DNA from: Bifidobacterium eulemuris
Lineage (GTDB): Bacteria > Actinomycetota > Actinomycetes > Actinomycetales > Bifidobacteriaceae
Assembly (NCBI RefSeq): GCF_014898155.1
Contig: NZ_CP062938.1
Span: forward strand, 124,001 to 188,000
DNA length: 64,000 nt
Direction: 5' to 3'
The translations under genes and the position numbers were made by a program. This document shows, piece after piece, positions 17,628 to 28,185 of the stretch. Within the stretch, counting starts at the first letter, position 1. Each line of letters begins with the position of its first letter. The notes beneath the pieces are model-generated. The model had not been told where the DNA came from and did not search any database. It saw only the letters and a program-made list of their open reading frames with translations.

Positions 17628-18277
17628 CGTTTGACGGCGATCACCATGCCGGTGCCGTCGGGTGTGAGCGTCGACTCGAATTCCTCATTGGCTTCCAACG
17701 ATTCGAGGAAGGCACGCATCGCCACGGTTTTCTCACTGCGGTCGGCCGCATCGAGCACGCCGCCCCGCGCCAGCACATCGGTGAACACGATGGCGCCACG
17801 CTCGCTCAGCAGTCGCGGCGCCTGGTCGAGCGTCGCCTGATAGTTGGCCGCGTCGCCCGACACCACGATCAGGTCATAGTCGTTCGCGTTCAGGCGTGGC
17901 AGGAACACGTTCACGTCGGCGTTCACCGCGCGCAGCGAGGTCTGGGTCTCATCCTCCAGCGTATGGAAGATGTTGCGGATCATCGCGATGCCCTGCGCGG
18001 AGGAATCCACCGCGGTCAGCTGGCCGCCATCACGCAGGCCCTCCAACAGTGCGAGCGTCTCCACCAACGAGCAGGTGCCCACTGCGATCACGGACTGCGC
18101 GCCGGTCAACGTGACCATAAGCGACAGCAGTTCGGCCTGGGCCGCGGAAGTCTGCGGTGCTCCCGCCTGCTCCGCGGAGGCGCGAACCTCGATAAGCGCC
18201 TGGCTTTGGTGGGCGAAGGCACGGTCTTCGGCGAACTCCCATGTTTTGGCATGATTCGTGTGCTGCATTCTATCCAT
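17624..18277 (-). CDS. O-methyltransferase (family 3, caffeoyl-CoA OMT-like)
   Basis: A 217-residue S-adenosylmethionine-dependent methyltransferase. The cofactor motif VIAVGTCSLVETLALLEGL replaces the usual VLEIGTxxGYS, GGQLTAVDSSAQG gives the acidic loop, and NDYDLIVVSGDAANY the metal/active-site strand (usual DxxFIDGDK). The changed residues in motif I and in the metal site (SGDAANY) suggest a divergent member. It lies downstream of sdhA-sdhB in the same direction, with a 97-base gap. The substrate is unknown. Confidence 0.75.
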   Translation of the reverse strand: MDRMQHTNHAKTWEFAEDRAFAHQSQALIEVRASAEQAGAPQTSAAQAELLSLMVTLTGAQSVIAVGTCSLVETLALLEGLRDGGQLTAVDSSAQGIAMIRNIFHTLEDETQTSLRAVNADVNVFLPRLNANDYDLIVVSGDAANYQATLDQAPRLLSERGAIVFTDVLARGGVLDAADRSEKTVAMRAFLESLEANEEFESTLTPDGTGMVIAVKR

Positions 18278-18374
18278 AAATCCTCACTCTACTGCTTCTT
18301 TTCGGCCAAGCGCGCGATACGCGGGTGCGTGAACGTATCGAGAAGGCGTTGATATGACCGGGAGAAGGACGTGA

Positions 18375-19319
18375 CTAGCGTTCGCGCACCTTGGCCACGA
18401 TCTGCCACATCTCCTCGCCCACATCGATGCCACGCGGGCATTGGCGCGTGCAGGCGCGCACCGACTGGCACGCGGCCACGCCATCGGCCGTGTCGATGGC
18501 CTCCAGACGTTCGGCGGTCCGCTCGTCACGCGAATCGTTGACGAAACGGCTGGCCCAGATCAGCGCGGCCGGACCGATGAACGCGTCGCCGCCGGCATAC
18601 ACCGGACACAGACCCTCGCACACGCCGCAGGCGATGCAGTTGGTCAACGTCTCGTATCGCGCCAGCTGTTCGGGATTCTGCAGATACTCGAACACGTCGA
18701 CCTTGCCCTCGCTGGTGGTGGCGAGCACGCCGTCCGCCTGCAGATAGGGCTTGAGCTTGCGGATCTGGTCGAGCATCGGATCGATGTCGGCGACGAGATC
18801 GCGTTGCACGGGGAACCCAGGCAACGCGGCGAGCTCGATCACGCCCAGACTGCCGTCGGCGTCGGCGATGGGGGAGCCGGGAACGGCCGTGTTATCCGAA
18901 TCGGTCGTGGCGTCGCCGGTCGCACGGAATCCCTCATCATCGGCGGTCGGACCGGAGCCGGCGGGCTTCGCCCAATCCTTCACCATGGCGGTGCACAGCA
19001 GGTTCGGAGTGCCGTTGATCGACACCGCGTCCGAACCGCACATGCCATGACCACAGGAATACCGGAAGGCGAGAGTCGGATCCATGGTGCGTTTGATGGT
19101 CAGCAGCAGGTCGAGCACGCTGTCCTCCGGGCCGGCGGCGACCACATACTCCTGCACCCACTGTTTGCCGCGCGGGCGACGGCGCGCGGACGCGGCGCCG
19201 GAGTCACCGAACGGCGAGCTTTTCTTCGCGAACGGGCTGCCGCCACGCGCACGGTCGCGCTCACGTTCGGCGCGTGGGGTGAAACGATGGATCTGCAAAG
19301 TCACGGTGGTGTTGGTCAT
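18375..19319 (-). CDS. sdhB: Succinate dehydrogenase/fumarate reductase iron-sulfur subunit
   Basis: A 314-residue protein with the three cluster sites of SdhB/FrdB: the [2Fe-2S] plant-type site YSCGHGMCGSDAVSINGTPN ending with a fourth Cys (LLC), the [4Fe-4S] site NCIACGVCEGLCP, and the [3Fe-4S] type site CQSVRACTRQCPRG. It is longer than usual (about 240) because of a basic Ser/Ala-rich insert after residue 18 (PFAKKSSPFGDSG) and another acidic insert near residue 135. It starts 13 bases after the sdhA stop. No gene for a membrane anchor (SdhC/D) is adjacent, so electron donor and acceptor are uncertain. Confidence 0.9.
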   Translation of the reverse strand: MTNTTVTLQIHRFTPRAERERDRARGGSPFAKKSSPFGDSGAASARRRPRGKQWVQEYVVAAGPEDSVLDLLLTIKRTMDPTLAFRYSCGHGMCGSDAVSINGTPNLLCTAMVKDWAKPAGSGPTADDEGFRATGDATTDSDNTAVPGSPIADADGSLGVIELAALPGFPVQRDLVADIDPMLDQIRKLKPYLQADGVLATTSEGKVDVFEYLQNPEQLARYETLTNCIACGVCEGLCPVYAGGDAFIGPAALIWASRFVNDSRDERTAERLEAIDTADGVAACQSVRACTRQCPRGIDVGEEMWQIVAKVRER

Positions 19320-19332
19320 ACGTTTCTCTTCC

Positions 19333-21201
19333 TTAGTATTCGCGCTTCTGCGGCGGCATGTCCACGATGCGCACCGGCTGCCAGGCGACCGTGCCGTCGC
19401 CGTCGGTCATCGAATGCGCGAGGAAACATTCATCGTCGCGTTCGGGGAAATCGGTGCGTTTCAGTGAACCGCGTGACTCATGACGCGCGTCGGAGGCGGT
19501 GAGCACCGCTTCGGCCAGGGCGATAAGATGGCGGGTCTCCCAGATGGCGGTGACCTCCTGGTTGAACGCGGCGGTTTTCTCATGGGCGGTCAGAGCCTGG
19601 GCACGAGGCGACAGATCGTCTCGCAACGCGGCCATCGCTTCGGCCAGACTAGCGGCGTCGCAGCGCACGGCGGCGGCGCGCTCCATCACGCCTCCCAGTT
19701 CGGCCATCAGCGCGTACGGGTTGTCGTCATGTGGGGCGACCTCGTCTTGTGGCTCGGCCGGGCCGGCAAGCAGGGGCTGCAGTTCGGCCTGCCGGGTGGA
19801 TTCGACGGCATCCACGGCCTGTTCCAAAGTGCCGTCGATATCGGGATCTGCCATCGGACCGTCCACCGGGTCGTCGGCGATGCGCTTGGCCATCGAGGAG
19901 CCGGCGCGTGTGCCGAACAGACAGGCGTCGAGCAGCGAATTGCCGCCCAAACGGTTCGCGCCATGCACGGACACGCAGGAGCATTCGCCCGCGGCGAACA
20001 AACCGGCGACGATATGACGCGCACCATCGGCCCATTGGTAGACCTCACCCTCCGTGGTGACGGGAATGCCTCCCATCGTGTAATGCGCGGTCGGTTTGAT
20101 CGGCACCCAATCCTTGGCCGGGTCGAGGTTCGCGTACTGTTTGACCGTCTCCACCACTTGCGGCAGCACGGCGAGCATATGCGCCTCGTCGACGCCGGTC
20201 AGATCCAGCCAGACGCAATCCTTCGGACCGTCCGGATCCTTGGGATCGGCCACGCCGCGGCCGGCGTCGATTTCGGCCATGATGGAGCGGCTGACCACGT
20301 CGCGGGCCGCGAGATCCTTATGTTCCGGCGCATAGCGGGCCATGAAGGCCTCGCCGTCCGCATTGCGCAGGATGCCGCCTTCGGCACGCGACGCCTCGGA
20401 GAGCAGAATGCCGGTATGGGCCAGACCGGTGGGATGGAACTGCACGAATTCCGCATCCTCCAGCTGCAGTCCGGCGGCAAGGGCCAACGCCATGCCGTCT
20501 CCGGTCAGATCCCACGAATTCGATGTGGTGTGGAACAGACGGCCCGCGCCGCCCGTAGCCAACAGCACATTATGCGCGCGCACGGCATGTGTTTTGCCCG
20601 TATGCGTGTCGTAGGCGACCACGCCGGCCACACGCGACCTGTCGTCGGTGAGCGCCAGATCGGTCACATACCATTCCTCGGCGAATTCGACGCCGGCGGC
20701 CACGCATTGCTGCCATAGGGTGTGCAGGATCTGGTGCCCCACACGGTCGGCCGCGTACGCGGCGCGTTTCGCCGGCTCTCCGCCGAAATTCTTGGTGTGG
20801 CCGCCGAACCGCCGCTGCGCGATACGACCCTCGTCGGTGCGCGAGAACGCCACTCCCTGACGCTCCAGATTGATCACGGTCTCAGGGGCGTGTTGGGCGA
20901 GCAGCAGCGCCGCGTCCTGATCGACCAACCAGTCGCCGCCTTTGACGGTGTCGTAATAATGCCAATGCCAATCGTCGTCGTCCACATTGCCCAAGGATGC
21001 GGCGATGCCGCCTTCGGCCGAACCGGTATGCGAACGCAACGGCTGGAGTTTGGATACCACCAGCACTTTCGGTTCAAGGCCTTGCGCGCGTAGATCCTCC
21101 ATTTCCGGGGAGTTCAACAACCCCAGCGTCGCAGACAGTCCGGCCGCTCCGGCACCGACGACCACCGCATCATACATATCTTCCAACTGCTTCGGACTCA
21201 T
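19333..21201 (-). CDS. sdhA: Succinate dehydrogenase/fumarate reductase flavoprotein subunit
   Basis: A 622-residue FAD protein. YDAVVVGAGAAGLSATLGLL is the FAD-binding start, RSHTGSAEGGIAASLGNVDD contains the family GGI site, RFGGHTKNFGG holds the His for covalent FAD, EFVQFHPTG the substrate region, and TAHYTMGGIPVTTEGEV and SVHGANRLGGNSLLDACLFG complete it. The start at 21201 is favoured over a GTG at 21243 because homology begins there. With sdhB it interconverts succinate and fumarate; in a fermentative anaerobe the fumarate-reducing direction, or supply of fumarate/succinate for biosynthesis, is more likely. Confidence 0.93.
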   Translation of the reverse strand: MSPKQLEDMYDAVVVGAGAAGLSATLGLLNSPEMEDLRAQGLEPKVLVVSKLQPLRSHTGSAEGGIAASLGNVDDDDWHWHYYDTVKGGDWLVDQDAALLLAQHAPETVINLERQGVAFSRTDEGRIAQRRFGGHTKNFGGEPAKRAAYAADRVGHQILHTLWQQCVAAGVEFAEEWYVTDLALTDDRSRVAGVVAYDTHTGKTHAVRAHNVLLATGGAGRLFHTTSNSWDLTGDGMALALAAGLQLEDAEFVQFHPTGLAHTGILLSEASRAEGGILRNADGEAFMARYAPEHKDLAARDVVSRSIMAEIDAGRGVADPKDPDGPKDCVWLDLTGVDEAHMLAVLPQVVETVKQYANLDPAKDWVPIKPTAHYTMGGIPVTTEGEVYQWADGARHIVAGLFAAGECSCVSVHGANRLGGNSLLDACLFGTRAGSSMAKRIADDPVDGPMADPDIDGTLEQAVDAVESTRQAELQPLLAGPAEPQDEVAPHDDNPYALMAELGGVMERAAAVRCDAASLAEAMAALRDDLSPRAQALTAHEKTAAFNQEVTAIWETRHLIALAEAVLTASDARHESRGSLKRTDFPERDDECFLAHSMTDGDGTVAWQPVRIVDMPPQKREY

Positions 21202-21264
21202 ACCCACGATTGTCCCACAAGGGGAGACCGACGTCTCCGCCACAACCGCGCCGGTGTCGTCGCA

Positions 21265-22950
21265 TCATGTCGGGGCGTCACCTGTGGGCGTGGCGACCCC
21301 ATCATCCAAATCGATGACGCCCAGCAGCTCCAGTTCGCCCAATGTCCCCATCAGCTTGGCGATGGTGCAGTCGCTTTCGTTCCGCTCACGGCGCAGAATG
21401 CCGAGCAGAGCGTCCGGCGTGGAGTAGAGATGCTGCTCGCGGCATGTGGCGATCGCCTCCATCACGCGCCGTTGTGGGAGAGTCAGCGCGATGGGGGAAT
21501 CGGATGGATCCGGCATGGGCGCGGAATCCTCTGGTGGGTGGGGTTGTGCGTCGTCGACCGTTGGTGGATGTTCGGCCGTGTGCGGACGCTTGCGGAGGTT
21601 TTCGGTTGCGGGAGCGCGCAGATCCGGTATGGGCGCCGATTTCCGTATGCCGTTCGACGGCGTCGGCGGGGAGACGTTCCGCCGAGGGCGTGCGGAAGTG
21701 GTGGGCGGTGATACGGGGTGGTGCGCTTCGTGGCAGATATCCTCGATCGAGGTGGCCGCGCACAGCAGCATCGCCTTGTTCTGACTGATGATCGCGTTGC
21801 ATCCCGCGTTGATCGGCGAGTTGATGTCTCCGGGCGCGGCGTACACCTCGCGTTCCAATTCCGCCGCCCACCCGGCCGTGTTCAACGCGCCTGACCTCAG
21901 ACGCGCCTGGGCGACCACCAGCGTGGAGCTCAACGCCGCGATGATGCGGTTGCGCAGCAGAAAACGGCGTGCTTCGGGAATCGTTCCCGGACAGAGCTCG
22001 CTGATCAGCGCGCCTTGATTCGCTTCAATGCATTCGAACAGTTGTTTGTTGCGCAGCGGTCCCATATGATGCAACCCGCCGGCGAACACGGCCACGGTAC
22101 GTCCCGCATGGCCTTGCGGCAACTGCTCCGCCGCGCGCAACGCGCCCCAATGGGCGGCGGCGTCCACGCCCATCGCACCGCCGGACACCACCGTATGTCC
22201 CGCGGCGGCTGCCTGCTCGGCTACGGTATGCGCCACATATCGGCCGTAATCGCTGATATCGCGCGAGCCGACGATGCCGATCGGCTTGGGACAGCTGACC
22301 AACGCGTGCGGATCGCCCTTGCCCCACAGGCAGAGCGGCGGCGCCCAATCCGAACGAATCGACAGGTCCATCAACTGTTCGGGCCAACAACGATGGTGCG
22401 GGGCGATGATCCATTGCGTACCCTCGGCTGTGAACCATTCGCCGAGCGTGGTCACATGCGCCGAGGGCATTTCGCCCATACGCGCATGCCATCGAACCAG
22501 TGAGGTGTGGAAGGCGCGCATCGCCTGCGGTGTGACGGAGCGTCCCCAACGGGCGATGCCGGTGGCGAAGGTCTGGTCGAGTTTGCCCAAGGATCGTTGT
22601 TTGCCGTCATCGCTGCGGTTGGGCGCGGTTTCGGCCAGCAGATGCCAGAGCTCTTCGGCGCTGGAACTGCCTTTGAGCAACGCGACCATGAACGCGTCGG
22701 CACCGTCGAGCAGAAAGGTGAGCGCCGCGCGGTACAAGGTCTCCGCGTCGGGTTCGGCGGGGGAGATCGAATGGCGCGATGCCGATGCGTCCGTCCGCGT
22801 CGCCTGCGCGGTCCCCTCCGATCGCGGTTGCGGCACCGGCCGGTCCGTACGATGCGAAAGGGCCGTTTGGTCGGATGGGCTGGTCACGGTTCGTGGATCT
22901 TGCGGAATCTCCGACTGGTCCGGAAGGGGAGGATGGGTTGCGCCGTTCAT
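21265..22950 (-). CDS. dprA: DNA processing protein DprA (Smf)
   Basis: A 561-residue protein, about 170 longer than typical DprA. The Rossmann core is clear: PIGIVGSRDISDYGRYVAHT, TVVSGGAMGVDAAAHWGAL, FAGGLHHMGPLRNKQLFE, ISELCPGTIPEARRFLLRNR, and AELEREVYAAPGDI. The N-terminal 60 residues and a stretch near residues 400-490 are Pro/Thr/Arg-rich and probably disordered, followed by a winged-helix (DML1-like) end with ALTLPQRRVMEAIAT. DprA loads RecA on incoming single-stranded DNA. Its ATG lies one base after the comM stop codon. Confidence 0.93.
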   Translation of the reverse strand: MNGATHPPLPDQSEIPQDPRTVTSPSDQTALSHRTDRPVPQPRSEGTAQATRTDASASRHSISPAEPDAETLYRAALTFLLDGADAFMVALLKGSSSAEELWHLLAETAPNRSDDGKQRSLGKLDQTFATGIARWGRSVTPQAMRAFHTSLVRWHARMGEMPSAHVTTLGEWFTAEGTQWIIAPHHRCWPEQLMDLSIRSDWAPPLCLWGKGDPHALVSCPKPIGIVGSRDISDYGRYVAHTVAEQAAAAGHTVVSGGAMGVDAAAHWGALRAAEQLPQGHAGRTVAVFAGGLHHMGPLRNKQLFECIEANQGALISELCPGTIPEARRFLLRNRIIAALSSTLVVAQARLRSGALNTAGWAAELEREVYAAPGDINSPINAGCNAIISQNKAMLLCAATSIEDICHEAHHPVSPPTTSARPRRNVSPPTPSNGIRKSAPIPDLRAPATENLRKRPHTAEHPPTVDDAQPHPPEDSAPMPDPSDSPIALTLPQRRVMEAIATCREQHLYSTPDALLGILRRERNESDCTIAKLMGTLGELELLGVIDLDDGVATPTGDAPT

Positions 22951-22951
22951 G

Positions 22952-24490
22952 TCAGAACTCCCGGGTTTTCATGGCGATCGCCTGGCTCATCATATCGGCG
23001 TCGGGACTGGTCGCTCCCGCAAGATCGGACAGCGTCCACGCCAATCGCATCGCGCGGTCCGCGCCGCGCAACGTCAGCCGTTGCGTCGACAAAGCGTGGT
23101 TCACCAAGGTCATCGCATGTTGGGAGGTGTTGTGGTGCAGCCATGAGCCGGAGGCCTGCGCGTTGCAGCTCCAACCATTTCGACGGAAGCGTTCGGAGGC
23201 GGCCGCCCGCGCCTGTATGACACGGGCCCGGATCGTCTCGCTCGCCTCACCCGGATCGGCGTTGCCGTTGGCTATGCGGGAGACCGGCGGCACTTGGATC
23301 TGGATATCGATACGGTCGAGGATCGGACCGGACAGACGCGCGAAATAGCGCATACGGTCTTTCTCCCGACAGGTGCACAGTTCGCCTTTGCCGAAGGAAT
23401 ACCCGCACGGACAGGGATTGCTGGCCATCACCAGTTGGAAACGGGCCGGATAATAGGTGGTGCCTTTCGCCCGGGATAAGGCCACATACCCCGATTCCAA
23501 CGGTTCACGCAGGGTTTGCAGGGTGCGGGCGGAGAACTCCGGCGCCTCGTCCATGAACAGCACGCCGCGGTGCGCGCGTGTGATCGCGCCCGGCGCGGCC
23601 AAACCGGCACCGCCGCCCACCAGCGCCGCCGTCGACGAGGTGTGGTGCGGCGCTTCGAACGGCGGCACATCGCTGATGCCGTATTGGGGAAGCGTGCCGC
23701 ATAGCGAGCGGATCGACGCCACTTCAAGCTGCTCCGCCTCGTTCAGCGGGCACATGATGCCAGGCAGACGCGAGGCGAGCATGGTTTTTCCGGTGCCGGG
23801 CGGCCCTGTCATCAGAATATGATGCCCGCCGGCGGCCGCGACTTCAAGGGCGCGTTTGGCGTTCTCCTGTCCGAGCACTTCGCGCATATCGCCCGCTTTG
23901 ACGGCGGCCTGCATGGCGATATCGGCCGCGGAGGAATCCCCTTGGGACGGTGGGCCGTCGGGCAGCGTGTATTTGGCGTTGCCGCCCATCAGTTCGATGA
24001 GCTCGCCCACGTGGCGCACGGCGACCACATGCAGTCCGTCGATCATCTCGGCCTCATCCTGATTGGCGTACGGCACGATGACATTGCGGATATCACGTTC
24101 CCGCGCGCGCAGCAGAATCGGCAGCAGTCCGTGGATGGGCAGTACGGAGCCGTCCAGATTCACCTCGCCCAACACGATGGTCTCGGCCAGGCAATCGGGT
24201 GGGATCGCGCCCGCCGCGGACAGCACGCTGGCGGCGATCGCCAAATCATGCGAGGAACCGCGTTTGGGCAGGCTCGCCGGACTCATATTCACCGTGACGC
24301 GTACGGACGGCCAAGTGAATCCGGACGCCTGACAGGCGGATTTCACTCGTTCGCGCGCCTCCGATAGCGAGGTGTCGGGCAGTCCGATGATGGAGAAATA
24401 CGGCAGGCCGGGGCTGACGAAGGCCTGCAATTGGATGATGAAGGCCTTCAATCCGATCAATCCGACCGACAGCGTGCTTCCGATGGGCAT
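22952..24490 (-). CDS. comM: YifB/ComM family Mg-chelatase-like AAA ATPase
   Basis: A 512-residue protein: N-terminal Lon-like domain (SIIGLPDTSLSEARERVKSA), Walker A MTGPPGTGKTMLASRLPGIM, Walker B VLFMDEAPEFSARTL, and the Mg_chelatase_C end QRLTLRGADRAMRLAWTL. A Cys group NPCPCGYSFGKGELCTC is typical of the family. ComM is a hexameric helicase that extends branch migration during natural transformation. It is the first or second gene of a yraN-comM-dprA run on the minus strand, with AGGAGG before the ATG. Confidence 0.94.
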   Translation of the reverse strand: MPIGSTLSVGLIGLKAFIIQLQAFVSPGLPYFSIIGLPDTSLSEARERVKSACQASGFTWPSVRVTVNMSPASLPKRGSSHDLAIAASVLSAAGAIPPDCLAETIVLGEVNLDGSVLPIHGLLPILLRARERDIRNVIVPYANQDEAEMIDGLHVVAVRHVGELIELMGGNAKYTLPDGPPSQGDSSAADIAMQAAVKAGDMREVLGQENAKRALEVAAAGGHHILMTGPPGTGKTMLASRLPGIMCPLNEAEQLEVASIRSLCGTLPQYGISDVPPFEAPHHTSSTAALVGGGAGLAAPGAITRAHRGVLFMDEAPEFSARTLQTLREPLESGYVALSRAKGTTYYPARFQLVMASNPCPCGYSFGKGELCTCREKDRMRYFARLSGPILDRIDIQIQVPPVSRIANGNADPGEASETIRARVIQARAAASERFRRNGWSCNAQASGSWLHHNTSQHAMTLVNHALSTQRLTLRGADRAMRLAWTLSDLAGATSPDADMMSQAIAMKTREF

Positions 24491-24539
24491 TCCCTCCTCC
24501 TTTCAATGTCGGCGCGGCGGCCGTGCGAGACTTTTGCGC

Positions 24540-25046
24540 TTAGAACGCGTTGGCGATGTGGTTGATCACAGGTCTCTGCCCGCGCGGAATGATGGTGATG
24601 ACATCGAAACGCACGCCGTGATGCGCGATGCGATGCGCCGGATCCATCAGCCATTCGACGGCGGCGTGACGCAGATGCTGCTGCTTGTCATGCGTGATCG
24701 CCTCCTGCGGCAGTCCGTAGTGCAGGGAACGACGGGTTTTGATTTCGATGAACGCGATGACGTGGCGCGGATCCATCGCCACGATGTCGAGCTCGCCGTA
24801 ACGCGTCTGCCAATTGCGGTCGAGTATCGTCCAATCATGAGAACGCAGCCATGCCGCGGCATAGTCCTCGCCGGCCGCGCCAAACTGCCGGGAGGTGAGT
24901 CTGCGGTCGCATAACCGCATGGCGAGGTCCGTCAGCGTGTGCCCGCCAGCGGAGGGAACGTCGCCAGATTCCGGCGATGCTGTCGACGGCGATGATGCCG
25001 GGTGGCTTGTCGGCGAAAGCGTTGGGGATAGTGCGATGGTGTTCAT
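24540..25046 (-). CDS. YraN family (UPF0102) endonuclease-like protein
   Basis: A 168-residue protein whose C-terminal 115 residues match UPF0102: AAAWLRSHDWTILDRNWQTR, GELDIVAMD, IAFIEIKTRR, and DKQQHLRHAAVEWL. The E...D...ExK pattern is that of Holliday-junction-resolvase-like nucleases; the function is not proven. An N-terminal stretch of about 45 residues is Ser/Pro-rich. The start is uncertain: ATG 25046 has only a weak GTGGAAA, and the TTG at 25136 is no better. Confidence 0.85.
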   Translation of the reverse strand: MNTIALSPTLSPTSHPASSPSTASPESGDVPSAGGHTLTDLAMRLCDRRLTSRQFGAAGEDYAAAWLRSHDWTILDRNWQTRYGELDIVAMDPRHVIAFIEIKTRRSLHYGLPQEAITHDKQQHLRHAAVEWLMDPAHRIAHHGVRFDVITIIPRGQRPVINHIANAF

Positions 25047-25202
25047 GTTTCCACTGTCGGCGACGCGTGTGGTCGCGCGCAAGCGGGAACGGCGAATGTG
25101 AATCCAACGATGGGAATCGGCGTGTTGTGGATTCAAGGTGGATAACTATTGCGATATCCACCGATTCCACGGCGATGTGGATAAGCGGTCGGATATATCA
25201 AA

Positions 25203-25226
25203 ATGGCCGTTCCGAAGAACGGCCAT
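25203..25226 (-). terminator. Terminator after the pyridoxamine kinase gene
   Basis: ATGGCCGTTC, loop TTCG, GAACGGCCAT followed by TTTTGATAT when read on the minus strand, 50 bases after the kinase stop. Confidence 0.85.
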
Positions 25227-25276
25227 CAGGGAAACGTCAGGTGCCATGAAAACTTCACGGCCGGAACGGCGAACGG

Positions 25277-26149
25277 CTACTTGACCAATCCGGTCAATTC
25301 GCCCAAGTTGAGTTCGAAGCTCACGCCGCGCTCCTCGAAACGCGGCTGGTTGCGGGTGCTTTCCATCGCATGGCGCACGAACTCGCCGGCGATCCTCGCG
25401 GACTCTCCCAGCGGGCGCCCTGCCATCACCGCGCCGCACAGAGCCGAGGCGAACGCGTCGCCGGTGCCGTGGATCATGTACGGCAGCTTCTCATGCACGA
25501 GTTCGACCTTCGAGGCCGCGCCGGTTTCGGCCGAGGCCACGAAATTGCGCAGCGTGCCGTCGCCGCGGTCGATACCCTTCAAGACCACGTTTTTCGCGCC
25601 CAAGGCCAGCAGCGCGTCCAGCCAATCCTCGGCCTCGGCGTCGGTGAGGTTCTGGCCGGGATAATCGCGGCCGGTCAGAATGCTCGCCTCGGTCAGATTC
25701 GGCATCAGCACGTCCGCGCCGTCGGCCAGCGCGCCCATCGCCCGGCACAGTTCCTCGGTGTAGGTCGGGTACATCTTGCCTCCGTCGCCCATCACCGGAT
25801 CGACCAGACGCAGCGCGCCGGGATACTCGCGGTAGAGGCGCTGGATCAGCGCCACCTGTTCGGCGGAGCCGAGGAACCCCGAATAGACGCCGTCGAGCTC
25901 CACGTTCTCCTTGCGCCAGGCGTCGAGATAGCCGTCGAGAATCTCGGTGGTGTCGTGGAAGGTGTAGTCGGCGTACATCGTATGCGCGGAGAACAGGGCG
26001 GTGGGTACTGGGCACACATCGCAGCCGGCGGCCGACAGGATCGGAATCGCGGCGGTCAGTGAGCACTTGCCGTAGCCGCACATATCGTGCACGGCGGCCA
26101 CGCGCGGAATGTAATGCGGGTCGCGGTCGAACAGGGTGACATCGGTCAT
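25277..26149 (-). CDS. pdxK: Pyridoxamine/pyridoxal kinase
   Basis: A 290-residue PfkB/ribokinase-fold kinase of the pyridoxamine kinase group. AAVHDMCGYGKCSLTAAIPI is the N-terminal substrate segment, VYSGFLGSAEQV and VDPVMGDGGKMYPTY follow, NLTEASILTGRDY contains the metal/ATP region, and PYMIHGTGDAFASALCGAV is the anion hole with the catalytic Asp. It phosphorylates pyridoxal or pyridoxamine to recycle vitamin B6, the cofactor of the nearby MetY and MalY enzymes. The start at 26149 follows GGAGG; the longer frame to 26395 is not supported. Confidence 0.9.
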   Translation of the reverse strand: MTDVTLFDRDPHYIPRVAAVHDMCGYGKCSLTAAIPILSAAGCDVCPVPTALFSAHTMYADYTFHDTTEILDGYLDAWRKENVELDGVYSGFLGSAEQVALIQRLYREYPGALRLVDPVMGDGGKMYPTYTEELCRAMGALADGADVLMPNLTEASILTGRDYPGQNLTDAEAEDWLDALLALGAKNVVLKGIDRGDGTLRNFVASAETGAASKVELVHEKLPYMIHGTGDAFASALCGAVMAGRPLGESARIAGEFVRHAMESTRNQPRFEERGVSFELNLGELTGLVK

Positions 26150-26380
26150 CGAAACCTCCAGAAGGGCTATGGAACGATACTGCTGGTACCGACTGTAACG
26201 GATGGGCGGCGGGCGTGCGGAACATGTCCGCAATCCGACGGGAATCGTCTCGGCGGAACATGCCGTCGGACGGCCGCGGAGAAGACGCGCAAGCCGTCGT
26301 ATCGGCGTGTCGCATCGGATGGAGGCGTGGTTTCCGCCGGGTTGAGCAGTGCGGCATCCCAATGATCCCAACGAGTTAGA

Positions 26381-26530
26381 GGGGGTCATAAGCAACGGCG
26401 ATAGCGTTCGGCTTGCGCCGCGCGAGGCCGCGCAGGTAGCTTCATAACCATCACCTCGCCAACCGCCGCACGGCGGACGGGCGACGGGCGGAAACGAACC
26501 ACACCAGCCTCACCACACGGAAGGAATCTC
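26381..26530 (+). promoter_or_regulatory. Structured 5' leader of metY, possible SAM-clan riboswitch
   Basis: The 384 bases between 26150 and 26533 carry no gene. From 26384 there is GGTCATAAGCAACGGCG, with CGGCG pairing with CGCCG around 26416-26420 and enclosing CGGCTTG. At 26438-26448 GCTTCATAACC can partly close with the opening GGTCATAAGC. This layout recalls the outer stem and P3 of SAM-I/IV clan riboswitches, and the downstream gene is methionine-biosynthetic. The hallmark GGCAACC joint is not seen, so this is only a candidate. 26150-26380 shows nothing recognisable. Confidence 0.35.
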
Positions 26531-26533
26531 ATC

Positions 26534-27850
<1,317 letters not shown>

Positions 27851-27975
27851 ATGCGTTCATGGCGGGCGTCATCCAGGGGGAGGCGCTCGGCATGAATCCG
27901 AAAGTGGCGGTGGCGGGACGTGAAGGGCGTCCCGCGCCGTCGTCCACTACATAGGAGAACACACTTACCCTGCAG

Positions 27976-28008
27976 GGGCCTCGCACCGAGTCATGCGGTG
28001 CGAGGCCC
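27976..28008 (+). terminator. Strong hairpin after metY
   Basis: A perfect 13-bp stem (27976-27988 with 27996-28008) and 7-base loop, followed by TTCGCGCGTTT. A smaller hairpin (GCGGGACG with CGTCCCGC) is at about 27914-27937. Together they fill the 335-base gap before the ABC transporter gene, whose promoter must lie between 28010 and 28180. Confidence 0.8.
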
Positions 28009-28185
28009 TTCGCGCGTTTGCCGGCCGGTGGCGGGTGGACTCGTCCTCAAGGATGAGACGGATCCGCGCGCATTTCCACCCGGCGCACGATGGGATGCGC
28101 GGGCGTTGATTCGTACCTTGGAAGTATCACCCGGCGGAAGGTCCGGGTCCAAGCAATAACAAAGAATCAACGAATAGGGGAGAAC

